This document shows positions 1 to 7,439 of a DNA stretch of 64,000 nucleotides, in pieces. The stretch is from the NCBI RefSeq assembly GCF_900142565.1, contig NZ_FRBH01000009.1, forward strand, positions 62,001 to 126,000, given 5' to 3'. Each line of letters starts with the position of its first letter. The first letter of the stretch is position 1. The notes below the pieces were generated by a model that was not told the origin of the DNA, did not search any database, and saw only the letters and a program-made list of their open reading frames with translations. The position numbers and the translations under genes are program-made. Source of the DNA: Chishuiella changwenlii. Its GTDB lineage: Bacteria > Bacteroidota > Bacteroidia > Flavobacteriales > Weeksellaceae.

Positions 1-762
1 ATCAACAAGACCAATGTGATCTGTATCTGTAAATAACTCTTTGGTATCAAGATGGATTTCGTTATCCTCAGAAATTGCCAAAATAGTTTTCACTTCGTGT
101 TCCACTATTGCTATTTCATTATCTAGTTCTGTAAAAGACATTTTATGGTTAGATAACTGTAATTCTGTACGCAACACTTCATTGTAAGTCACTAATCCAT
201 TTTTCTTTAATGCTTGAGTTTGTTTTATAACAATAGAATCTTCGTGCATTTTATCTGAAATTAGCTTCTGTTGTTCCTGCAAGTGCAATACTTGTAGATA
301 AGAAGTTATAATTTGCATTCTTAATTCACGTTCATTTTTACGAAAATTTAATTTTGAAATATCAGTTTCTATTTCAGCTTTCTTTTCTTCGTTATTTAGC
401 TTTCCTCCCATATAAATAGGAATCTCTGCAGAAAGTGTAAAATCATAATATACACGTGGGACATTGTATTTTGTAGATGGTTTTAAAAATCCTTCTTCAT
501 ATTGTCTTAAATTAGTTCGAACACCAAAACCTGTATGAAAATTGACATTAGGTAACTTTTCATTTTTCAAATCGTGTTCTTTCAATTCTGCTAAATTTGT
601 TTTTATAGAATTGATTTGTAATTTCTTATTGTTTTGTAATCCTATTTCAATTGCTTTGCTTAATTTCAACGAACTATAATCTACATCATGTTGAGCATTG
701 GAAAATCCGCTCCACATTAATGCAAATGCAAGCAATTGATATTTAAAAATTTTAAATATCAT
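1..762 (-). CDS. TolC family outer membrane efflux protein (3' part cut by window edge)
   Basis: Reading back from an ATG at 760-762 gives 254 codons open to the window edge. The start is MIFKIFKYQLLAFALMWSGF followed by SNAQ, a clear signal peptide, then a TolC-type helix pattern (LSKAIEIGLQNNKKLQINSIK) and a long heptad-like region. TolC proteins form the outer membrane exit duct of tripartite pumps; the inner membrane and adaptor genes would lie beyond the left edge. The AraC-type gene at 913 is divergent and is the obvious candidate regulator. Family is well supported; the substrate is unknown. Confidence 0.85.
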   Translation of the reverse strand, partial: MIFKIFKYQLLAFALMWSGFSNAQHDVDYSSLKLSKAIEIGLQNNKKLQINSIKTNLAELKEHDLKNEKLPNVNFHTGFGVRTNLRQYEEGFLKPSTKYNVPRVYYDFTLSAEIPIYMGGKLNNEEKKAEIETDISKLNFRKNERELRMQIITSYLQVLHLQEQQKLISDKMHEDSIVIKQTQALKKNGLVTYNEVLRTELQLSNHKMSFTELDNEIAIVEHEVKTILAISEDNEIHLDTKELFTDTDHIGLVD

Positions 763-854
763 TTTGTAATAAATTCTGAATGTTTTATTGATTTTTGATA
801 CTGCAAAGGTACGTGCAAAGCGGACTAAGCTTAAAGATAAAATAAGAAAAACAT

Positions 855-886
855 TTGCTCATTTACGCCAAAATCGTTTATTTTTG
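855..886 (+). promoter_or_regulatory. Predicted Bacteroidota promoter of the AraC-type gene
   Basis: TATTTTTG at 879-886 fits the -7 consensus TAnnTTTG. A TTG at 855-857 lies 21 bp upstream, which fits the -33 element. The start codon follows 26 bp later with no purine-rich ribosome site, as is usual in this phylum. Confidence 0.55.
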
Positions 887-912
887 TATCGGATGTAAGT
901 ACAAAATATGTT

Positions 913-1722
913 ATGCTAAAAACAGATTTCTTCGCTGATGTAGATAAATCAACAATAGATTTCTATGTTCAAAATGTAAGTGTAGATGATATAGAAACAG
1001 GTATACATCAACACAAAAAATCGCAACTAATTTATGCTGAAGGCGGTATTGTTCATATTTTTATAAATGACAAGCATTGGTATTTACCCGCAAGGTGTTT
1101 TATGTGGATTCCTGCCAATATTCCTCATTCTATACTAACGTATAGCAAAAATTCTAGTCTTTATAATTTCTACTTTAAAACATCGGACGAAGAAGATAAT
1201 TTTTACAGTGATACAAATATTTACTTTGTAAATGATTTATTAAGAGAGATGTTCTTATTTACAAAAAATTGGAATGGGATTATTCTTGAAGATGATAAGG
1301 CGAAATATAATTTCTTGAATGCTATAAAATCTATTTTACCAGAAATGGATTCGAATAAATTACCTATTTCGATACAACATCCTTTTCCAAAAGATAAAAA
1401 GTTAATTGAAATAGGACGATTTCTAATGAATAATATCGAAAAGAATTATACTATAGACGAAGTTGCAAAACTTTTTGGAATGAGTACGCGTACACTTTCA
1501 AGAAAATTTAAAGAAAGTCTAGGAATGAATTATGTTCGATTTTTACGTTCTCTGCGTGTTTCTAAATCTTTTGAGTTAATTGCAGAAAACCAATATAACA
1601 TGTACGAAATAGCCATGATGATTGGTTATAATTCTTTATCGGCTTACAGTAATATTTTTTATAAAGTTGTTGGTGTTCGTCCATCCGAATATGCACAAAT
1701 GTTGAATAAACGAAAAAATTAA
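913..1722 (+). CDS. AraC family transcriptional regulator
   Basis: 269 residues. The N-terminal ~150 residues look like the cupin-type sensing domain of AraC regulators (IHQHKKSQLIYAEGG, then WIPANIPHS). The C-terminal ~100 residues hold two helix-turn-helix units: YTIDEVAKLFGMSTRTLSRKF, then MYEIAMMIGYNSLSAYSNIF ending in VVGVRPSEY, the usual AraC/XylS signature. It is transcribed away from the TolC gene, an arrangement common for regulators of Bacteroidota multidrug efflux operons, so control of that pump is likely but inferred. The ligand is unknown. Confidence 0.9.
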   Translation: MLKTDFFADVDKSTIDFYVQNVSVDDIETGIHQHKKSQLIYAEGGIVHIFINDKHWYLPARCFMWIPANIPHSILTYSKNSSLYNFYFKTSDEEDNFYSDTNIYFVNDLLREMFLFTKNWNGIILEDDKAKYNFLNAIKSILPEMDSNKLPISIQHPFPKDKKLIEIGRFLMNNIEKNYTIDEVAKLFGMSTRTLSRKFKESLGMNYVRFLRSLRVSKSFELIAENQYNMYEIAMMIGYNSLSAYSNIFYKVVGVRPSEYAQMLNKRKN

Positions 1723-1727
1723 ATGAG

Positions 1728-2510
1728 TTAAAAACTCTTTACCAATCCAATTCCAAAACTTTTATTTTGATAAAAAGGAGCTATCATTGTTGTAGATTTT
1801 TTTTCTTTGCGCAATAATAGTCCATTAATTTTAGGGTATAAAAAGTAAGCTAATTCTGTCGATAAGATTCCACAGCCTGCTCCTGCAACCACATCGTTTA
1901 TCCAGTGTTTGTCATTTACCATTCTATAAATACCTGTAAAAACAGCAAATGAATAACCAGAAATACTTAACCAAAAATTAGTATCTCTATATTCTCTAAA
2001 CATAAACTGTGCAGAAGAAAATGCTATTGCTGTATGTCCTGACGGAAAAGATAATCTATTCGATTTATCTGGTCTTTCTTCATTTGTTAGATGTTTTAGT
2101 GGAACAACAAATGCAGCAGAAATTAATTGCGATGTAGTATAAATAATAGTTCTATCTCTAAAATTATGTTTTCCTTTTACTCCGAAAGCATTTAAACCAT
2201 ATACCATTAAAGCTGGTGCAAATTGCGTATAATTATCTAATGAAATATGCTTTGGTTGATGTTCATTTATCTCATTTCGGGTAGATAAATTCAATTGTTT
2301 TAATCCGTCACTTTCTAAACCTACAATTCCAAAACCTATAAGAACAGTTGGTGCAATTAAATGTTTGTAATTTAATTTATAATTATTCTCTTGATTGACT
2401 ACAATACTATCTTGCTCTGAATTATTAAAACGATAAATAGAATCTTGTGCTTGAACTTGATAAATACCAATAAGAACGACGATGATGATATTTTTGATTC
2501 TTGAAAACAT
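1728..2510 (-). CDS. PAP2 family phosphatase (exported or membrane-bound)
   Basis: 260 residues with an N-terminal signal/anchor ending near AQDS. The three motifs of the type 2 phosphatidic acid phosphatase family are present: K139-x6-RP (146-147), PSGH at 156-159, and R196-x5-H202-x3-D206. The usual S before R196 is Y here. Family members dephosphorylate lipid phosphates such as undecaprenyl pyrophosphate, phosphatidylglycerol phosphate or lipid A; the substrate cannot be told from sequence. Its promoter region carries the TTTAGAA direct repeat at 2548-2566 shared with the BamA-like gene, suggesting control by the nearby response regulator. Confidence 0.88.
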   Translation of the reverse strand: MFSRIKNIIIVVLIGIYQVQAQDSIYRFNNSEQDSIVVNQENNYKLNYKHLIAPTVLIGFGIVGLESDGLKQLNLSTRNEINEHQPKHISLDNYTQFAPALMVYGLNAFGVKGKHNFRDRTIIYTTSQLISAAFVVPLKHLTNEERPDKSNRLSFPSGHTAIAFSSAQFMFREYRDTNFWLSISGYSFAVFTGIYRMVNDKHWINDVVAGAGCGILSTELAYFLYPKINGLLLRKEKKSTTMIAPFYQNKSFGIGLVKSF

Positions 2511-2547
2511 ATTAACTTCTAAAATTTACACGCAAAACTGCAACTCG

Positions 2548-2566
2548 ATTTAGAAGAAATTTAGAA
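2548..2566 (-). promoter_or_regulatory. Direct repeat ATTTAGAA x2, 11-bp period (candidate response-regulator site)
   Basis: ATTTAGAA occurs at 2548-2555 and again at 2559-2566. It sits 38 bp upstream of the PAP2 start codon, just upstream of a weak -7-like element (CAAAACTG on the + strand, 2533-2540). The same 18-bp core TTTAGAAGAAATTTAGAA recurs before the BamA-like gene. Two half-sites one helical turn apart are typical of OmpR/PhoB-family binding. Confidence 0.5.
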
Positions 2567-2584
2567 TACTACATTTATATAAAA

Positions 2585-2613
2585 TAAAAAAACGAGTATA
2601 AACTCGTTTTTTC
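2585..2613 (-). terminator. Intrinsic terminator of the BamA-like gene
   Basis: AACGAGT (2591-2597) pairs with ACTCGTT (2602-2608). The stem is flanked by A- and T-runs, so it can work in both directions; it directly follows the 2635-4035 gene. Confidence 0.8.
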
Positions 2614-2634
2614 ATCTACTTAAAGTACTTCGTG

Positions 2635-4035
2635 TTAAAATGCTTGTCCAATTCCAAAAAAGAATAAACCATCTTCTTTAGATTTTCCATAATCAAAATA
2701 TAATACTGTAGATTGATTCCAACCTATCCTAAAACCTGCTCCATAAGAAGATTTAATATTTTTAAAGTTTAAATCTTGCCAACGATCACGTACTGTTCCC
2801 ATATCAAAGAAAGGAGCTATTGTAAACGATAAATGTTGTTTCCATAACGTTGTTTCGGCTAAACGCGTTCTTAATTCGAAATTTGTAAACCACATCGATC
2901 TAGCTAAAAAACGATTGGCTCTATAACCTCTTAATGAAGCTTTACCACCCATTGCATTTATACTTCCTTCGGGACTCCATTGATCTTGATATTCAAAAAA
3001 TGGTGCATTTTTTCCAAAAACATTTCCTACTCCTACACGTCCTGCTAAAACTGTTCGTGGTCCAAATGGAAGTTTCTGATAGTAACGTGCTTGTATCAAT
3101 AATTTATCAAAATCAAATTGTGAACCAATAAATTTACTAGAATATTCATTCGCAATTTCAAAATAAACCCCTTTTGTTGGGTCTGGTTCAAAATCTCTTG
3201 TATCGTATATAATAGCATTTTGTATAATAGAAACCCATCCTCCATTAACTCCAGAAATTTTTCCTTGTTCAAAATCACGTCTTAAAAGAGATGTCCCATT
3301 AGGAGCTTTCGTTTTTCCAAGAACAGGATCAATTGCATCTGCTTCAGTACCTTCAAATGTTTTATAATCTAAGTGTTGTATTTCATACCCTCCCATTATT
3401 CTCCATTTTCCATTTCCTAAGGCATAATCTGCTTTTAGATTAAGCATATATTCTGTTTCTCTAAAACGATTAGATAACGCATCTGTAACAAGTGCGGCTT
3501 CACCTGGACCTCCAGGTCTTAATGTTTTTCTTGCTTTATCGTATTCTTTATAAGTTGAAAAAGTTGTGTTTTCGTCAGATGGAAGATGTAAATCTCCTAA
3601 TGTCTTCTCTGTAAGACCAAAATATAAATTTGCAGGATTCTGTTGCGCTTTAAAATCTATTTTGAAACGCCATCTCGTTCCCTTATAATAAGGTATGTCT
3701 AATGACAAAGCCAACTCTCTTGCATTAGATGTATAATAAGCTGCATTGGCTTTTAATTTCATTAAATATGGTGTGTAAGCAAATAACTCATTATCTCTTT
3801 TTCCATTCCATATTACATTGGTTCTTACTCCAAATCCAAAACCAGTTACTGGATCTGAAGAAATATCAGGTATACCTGTGATAAATGTTCCTTCTCTTTT
3901 TTTAGCAAGATCTCTATCACTCATTCGTTTAGATTTAATAAATGATAAACTGTCTTTCTTTTCTAGAATAGAATCTTGTGCTTCTATTGCAAAAGGCGCG
4001 GCCAATGTTGCGATAAATGATACTAATTTCTTCAT
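2635..4035 (-). CDS. BamA/TamA-family outer membrane beta-barrel protein
   Basis: 466 residues. A signal peptide (MKKLVSFIATLAAPFAIEAQ) precedes about 45 linker residues and a 16-strand-like barrel ending in FFFGIGQAF with the C-terminal Phe typical of outer membrane barrels. The pattern of late strands (GGKASLRGYRANRF, then a strand-rich end) matches the surface antigen D15 / Omp85 barrel, where the RGY segment lies in the inward-folded loop 6 (VRGF/Y motif). No POTRA domains fit into the short N-terminus, so it is a POTRA-less member and not BamA itself. Its exact role is unknown. It carries the same upstream repeat as the PAP2 gene. Confidence 0.85.
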   Translation of the reverse strand: MKKLVSFIATLAAPFAIEAQDSILEKKDSLSFIKSKRMSDRDLAKKREGTFITGIPDISSDPVTGFGFGVRTNVIWNGKRDNELFAYTPYLMKLKANAAYYTSNARELALSLDIPYYKGTRWRFKIDFKAQQNPANLYFGLTEKTLGDLHLPSDENTTFSTYKEYDKARKTLRPGGPGEAALVTDALSNRFRETEYMLNLKADYALGNGKWRIMGGYEIQHLDYKTFEGTEADAIDPVLGKTKAPNGTSLLRRDFEQGKISGVNGGWVSIIQNAIIYDTRDFEPDPTKGVYFEIANEYSSKFIGSQFDFDKLLIQARYYQKLPFGPRTVLAGRVGVGNVFGKNAPFFEYQDQWSPEGSINAMGGKASLRGYRANRFLARSMWFTNFELRTRLAETTLWKQHLSFTIAPFFDMGTVRDRWQDLNFKNIKSSYGAGFRIGWNQSTVLYFDYGKSKEDGLFFFGIGQAF

Positions 4036-4079
4036 ATCTTAAACTTAGAATTTTATTGTTCTGGTAAAAAAACAAACAG

Positions 4080-4098
4080 ATTTAGAAGAAATTTAGAA
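4080..4098 (-). promoter_or_regulatory. Direct repeat ATTTAGAA x2, 11-bp period (candidate response-regulator site)
   Basis: ATTTAGAA at 4080-4087 and 4091-4098, identical in spacing and core to the site at 2548-2566. It lies 45 bp before the BamA-like start codon and directly abuts a -7-like element (CAAACAGA on the + strand, 4073-4080). Confidence 0.5.
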
Positions 4099-4123
4099 TT
4101 TTAAGGGAATGTGCATAAAAAAC

Positions 4124-4158
4124 AAAATCAGCACAAACATAAAGTCTGCACTGATTTC
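4124..4158 (-). terminator. Terminator of the porin/Dabb/cupin operon
   Basis: AAATCAG near 4125 pairs with CTGATTT at 4151-4157, with further TGC/GCA pairing inside. In the minus direction a T-rich run follows. It lies 25 bp after the stop codon of the cupin gene. Confidence 0.65.
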
Positions 4159-4182
4159 CATCAATTTCAATCACTAAGATTA

Positions 4183-4677
4183 CTATTTGTTAGGTACAAA
4201 GAAGTCTTCTTTTCCTTCGGTAATTGGAATATATAATCTTACCCAAGTATTATCATCTTCATCTTCCATCTCCCAGCTATGACCTTTTCCAGAAGTATCT
4301 TCAGCTAATAAAACTGTTCCTGGTTTTACAATAAAAGTAGACCCGTCTGTTACTTTAAACTTAATACGACCTTTTAATGTAACAACATATTGTCTTCTTG
4401 GCGCTTTGTGCGTATCTTTCTCCCAGTCTTCTACCGAGTTATTCATCCAAAATGTAGAAGTATTTAAATGTTGTAGACATTTAATTGTTCCTACTTCAAA
4501 AGAAGAGCTACCATCTGGCTTACTAATTAAACGAATTGCAGGAATACTACTTTCCTCCTCTTTTACAACTTTTACAGGATCGTTTTTACCGTCATTAGCA
4601 ATTTTATCATTTGCTTTTGCATTGAATGATGCTACCATTACGATAGCAACCATCGCACTTTGTACGAATTTTTTCAT
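4183..4677 (-). CDS. Exported cupin-domain protein
   Basis: 164 residues with a signal peptide (start MKKFVQSAMVAIVMVASFNA). Residues ~65-155 read as a single small beta-barrel of the cupin type: hydrophobic strands around RRQYVVTLKGRIKFKV, then STFIVKPGTVLLAEDTSGKGHSW, where the G-x-V-L-L-A-E-D and late H resemble cupin motif 2. The full set of metal-binding histidines of motif 1 is not evident, so binding of a metal or small molecule is uncertain. It is the last gene of a three-gene operon behind an exported Dabb protein and a porin. Confidence 0.72.
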   Translation of the reverse strand: MKKFVQSAMVAIVMVASFNAKANDKIANDGKNDPVKVVKEEESSIPAIRLISKPDGSSSFEVGTIKCLQHLNTSTFWMNNSVEDWEKDTHKAPRRQYVVTLKGRIKFKVTDGSTFIVKPGTVLLAEDTSGKGHSWEMEDEDDNTWVRLYIPITEGKEDFFVPNK

Positions 4678-4710
4678 TTTAATTATAATTAAATAAATGT
4701 ATTGAATGTA

Positions 4711-5139
4711 TTATTTTTTCTTTTGATTGTATACAGTATCGTGAACTAACATTTTCACGAAATAAGGTTTGTATTTAGCTACTAAAGCTAAATGTTCTGG
4801 TAATTGACCATATTTTTCTAAATCTTCTAAAGAATCAAACTCCATAGAAGCATTATACGTATATGTTTGGTCTAGAACACTTCTTGGTGAAGAAGCTGCC
4901 GGAGTTCCATATCTTAAATTCTTTTGATAAGGCAATTGTTTTAAGCCTTCAAAAAAGTTTTGAAAATCTGCAACTTCTTGTTGAGATAAGTCTGGTTTTA
5001 GCCAAAAAACTAAATAATGAAAATAAACTGGTTTATCTTGATGTTTCTGTTTTTTAGATTGCCCAAATGCTACATTAGAGCATAAAAGCGTCATTAATCC
5101 TATTAAAGCTAAACTTCTTAATTTTTTACTTGTTGTCAT
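4711..5139 (-). CDS. Exported Dabb (stress-responsive alpha/beta barrel) domain protein
   Basis: 142 residues. An N-terminal signal peptide ends near VAFGQ. The remainder matches the dimeric alpha/beta barrel fold: YFHYLVFWLKPDLSQQEVADF at the start, a central YGTPAASSPRS segment, and the typical end strand with FDSLEDLEKYGQLPEHLALV before YKPYFVKMLVHD. Cytosolic Dabb proteins are common; an exported one is unusual. It lies 12 bp after the porin gene and 33 bp before the cupin gene, so the three are probably co-transcribed. Catalytic activity is not predictable. Confidence 0.82.
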   Translation of the reverse strand: MTTSKKLRSLALIGLMTLLCSNVAFGQSKKQKHQDKPVYFHYLVFWLKPDLSQQEVADFQNFFEGLKQLPYQKNLRYGTPAASSPRSVLDQTYTYNASMEFDSLEDLEKYGQLPEHLALVAKYKPYFVKMLVHDTVYNQKKK

Positions 5140-5151
5140 AATAATTGTTTT

Positions 5152-6480
5152 TTAACTAATATCTATTCTGTATTTTAATACAAACTGCCATTTTCTGTCT
5201 GTTGCAACAGCATTACCTCCATCGTTTGTAAAAATTGGTCTATTCTGAGCATCAAAAGTTAATCTTGATGACATTTTATTAAACAATAAAGAAACACCAG
5301 CATCATAAATAACAGCGTTGTCTTTTAAACCTTTTAAATCTGATAATTGAACAGAAGCAGCAGGTTGTAATTGCATATCATTTTTCTGTTTATTGAAATA
5401 AGGAAGAGTTCCACCAACTTGTAAGAAATAAGTATTTCCTGTCCCAATAATAGGCATAGCGTTACCAGCACCATTAAGACTTGCATTAGCAGAATTAACT
5501 CCAGTTGCTGGATTATTAGTTCCTACATAACGAACATAATTTGGTCCATAATCGTTGTGCATTGCCATTGCATAAGCACTAATAGATGTTCCTTTTTCTT
5601 TGTTAATTGGTGCATCGTAAAATACATCAACAGCAAAGTTTTTCATGTCATCATTTTTAGTCACATCTAGCTCGTCTTTATGCCACATTAAATTGTGTAT
5701 ATAATCAAAACCAGCTCCTACACTTAATACTTTCTTTTTCCCCATATAAGTACCAGAATTAAAAGGAGAAGAAATATTTTCTGTATCGAAAAAAGCATAT
5801 CTAAAATATCCTGAGAAATCTTTATTTGTTGCATTTTTACTTACTGTTGCAACATTAAGTTTAGGATCTGCCATTAAATTTGTATAAGGATCTGCTACAA
5901 CTAATCTATAGTCAAATTTTCCTATTTGTCCTTTTAAGTAAGCACTTAATTCACGAACTGTAGCATCTGTAATACCAGCATTAGATGTTGCATAAGCAGG
6001 AAGGTCATATAATAAAGTATTTAATGGTCCTGTTGTAAAACGAGATAAACCTCTCCAAGTAGAACGACCAGCACCAAACTGAATTGCATTAGAAAATTTA
6101 TATTCTCCATAAGCATCTAATAACTCAAAATTATTAACTCCTTTTTGGTTTGCATTCACATTTGTTGCTCCTCCTTGTAATACGAACGTTAATTTTTCTG
6201 TTGGCTTATAAGTCATCTTTACACGAATCCTTCTTAAAGATAAATCTGCAGATTCAGATTTATTTTGGTCGTTAATCATACTACCAGGATTAAGTTGTGT
6301 ATATCTTGCCCATGCTTCTGCATAACCACTTAAAGATATAGATCTTGTATGCTCATCGTTTAAATAATGAATTAAAGGAGGATTCCCAAAATCATTTTTC
6401 TTTTCCTGAGCATTCATTTTGTTTACTCCCAAAAAAGCAAGCAAAACAACTGTTCCGATTTTTATATATTTCTTTTTCAT
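5152..6480 (-). CDS. Outer membrane beta-barrel porin (OprP/OprO-like)
   Basis: 442 residues with a signal peptide (MKKKYIKIGTVVLLAFLGVN then KMNAQ). The body alternates polar and hydrophobic residues as in a 16-stranded porin, with early strands SLSLRRIRVKMTYKP and LTFVLQGGATNVNAN and a last strand WQFVLKYRIDIS. The layout resembles phosphate-selective porin-type proteins of Bacteroidota. It is the first gene of the operon with the Dabb and cupin genes. Its promoter has a clear TACATTTG -7 element and, 20 bp further upstream, an 11-bp-period TTAGAA direct repeat. The substrate is unknown. Confidence 0.8.
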   Translation of the reverse strand: MKKKYIKIGTVVLLAFLGVNKMNAQEKKNDFGNPPLIHYLNDEHTRSISLSGYAEAWARYTQLNPGSMINDQNKSESADLSLRRIRVKMTYKPTEKLTFVLQGGATNVNANQKGVNNFELLDAYGEYKFSNAIQFGAGRSTWRGLSRFTTGPLNTLLYDLPAYATSNAGITDATVRELSAYLKGQIGKFDYRLVVADPYTNLMADPKLNVATVSKNATNKDFSGYFRYAFFDTENISSPFNSGTYMGKKKVLSVGAGFDYIHNLMWHKDELDVTKNDDMKNFAVDVFYDAPINKEKGTSISAYAMAMHNDYGPNYVRYVGTNNPATGVNSANASLNGAGNAMPIIGTGNTYFLQVGGTLPYFNKQKNDMQLQPAASVQLSDLKGLKDNAVIYDAGVSLLFNKMSSRLTFDAQNRPIFTNDGGNAVATDRKWQFVLKYRIDIS

Positions 6481-6523
6481 AATTATTAACTGTAAAATGA
6501 ACTATTCTTCTTTTTTTACAGGA

Positions 6524-6531
6524 CAAATGTA
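6524..6531 (-). promoter_or_regulatory. -7 promoter element of the porin operon
   Basis: CAAATGTA on the + strand reads TACATTTG on the minus strand, an exact TAnnTTTG match, 43 bp before the porin start codon. Confidence 0.6.
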
Positions 6532-6550
6532 TTCTCGAAATGAAAGGGCA

Positions 6551-6571
6551 ACTATTAGAAAACTATTAGAA
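6551..6571 (-). promoter_or_regulatory. Direct repeat ACTATTAGAA x2, 11-bp period (candidate response-regulator site)
   Basis: ACTATTAGAA at 6551-6560 and 6562-6571, sharing the TTAGAA core and exact 11-bp period with the sites at 2548 and 4080. It lies 19 bp upstream of the porin -7 element, where an activator replacing or aiding the -33 contact would bind, and inside the spacer shared with the divergent two-component operon. Confidence 0.55.
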
Positions 6572-6715
6572 TTTTTATAACAAATCTAATTGCAGGACAT
6601 AAGAAAACAACTTAAACAACTGATCTACTATCGTTTGATTTGTTAAATTATTTTAAGAATTTTTTACGTATAAATAGATCGGCTATATTTCTAATCAACC
6701 AATCTTATTAGTATC

Positions 6716-6723
6716 TATCTTTG
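6716..6723 (+). promoter_or_regulatory. -7 promoter element of the two-component operon
   Basis: TATCTTTG matches TAnnTTTG, 38 bp before the response regulator start codon. No good TTG is seen at -33. Confidence 0.45.
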
Positions 6724-6761
6724 TATCATCATACATCAATAATTAAAAAAATTATTTTCTT

Positions 6762-7439
6762 ATGAGAATAATCGTCATAGAAGACAATGAACGCGTAGCT
6801 ACATTGTTAAAAAAGGGATTAACAAGTCAAGGTTATGAAGTTGCTGTTTTTATGGATGCAGAAACAGCTTATTTCGATTTAACAAATAATCAGTACGATT
6901 TAGTAATAACAGATATTATGCTTCCGCACATGAATGGTATTAGTTTAAGCAAAAAAATAAAACACTTACATCCTGAATTGCCAATTCTAATGCTAACTGC
7001 ATTAGGTACAATTGATGAAAAAATTAATGGGTTTGATGCTGGTGCAGATGATTATATGGTGAAACCATTTGATATGAGAGAATTATATGTTCGTGTAAAA
7101 GTTATTTTGAATAGAGCTGTTACAACTCAAATAGAACACTCATTAAAGTATGATGAATTGTATATTGATTTGGATAAACAAGATGTATTTAGAAATGAGC
7201 AAAAAATAGAATTAACTCCCAAGGAATTTAAATTATTACATTTTTTAATGCAAAATCCAGAACGTGTTTTAACTCGTGATGAGATTGCAGAAAATGTTTG
7301 GGGAAACTTGTTTGATACTGGAACAAATTATATTGATGTTTACATCGCTTATTTAAGAAAGAAAATTGATAAAAACTTCGAACAAAAGCTTATTCATACA
7401 AAAGCAGGTATTGGTTTCATCTTAACTAATTTATTATGA
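6762..7439 (+). CDS. OmpR/PhoB-family response regulator
   Basis: 225 residues. The receiver domain (1-~115) has the acidic pocket E7-D8, the phosphoacceptor D51 in LVITDIMLPHMNG, T79 and K101 in DYMVKPFDMREL. The C-terminal winged helix (~130-223) reads LTPKEFKLLHFLMQNPERVL, then the recognition helix NYIDVYIAYLRKKID. It resembles the Bacteroidota RprY/CusR type. The stop overlaps the kinase start by four bases (ATGA), so the two are translationally coupled. The divergent porin operon and two further envelope genes share a possible binding site, so this regulator probably acts on them. Confidence 0.93.
   Translation: MRIIVIEDNERVATLLKKGLTSQGYEVAVFMDAETAYFDLTNNQYDLVITDIMLPHMNGISLSKKIKHLHPELPILMLTALGTIDEKINGFDAGADDYMVKPFDMRELYVRVKVILNRAVTTQIEHSLKYDELYIDLDKQDVFRNEQKIELTPKEFKLLHFLMQNPERVLTRDEIAENVWGNLFDTGTNYIDVYIAYLRKKIDKNFEQKLIHTKAGIGFILTNLL

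Noticed and set aside
2635-4035. Considered as BamA itself.
   Set aside because: The region before the barrel is far too short for the five POTRA domains of BamA.
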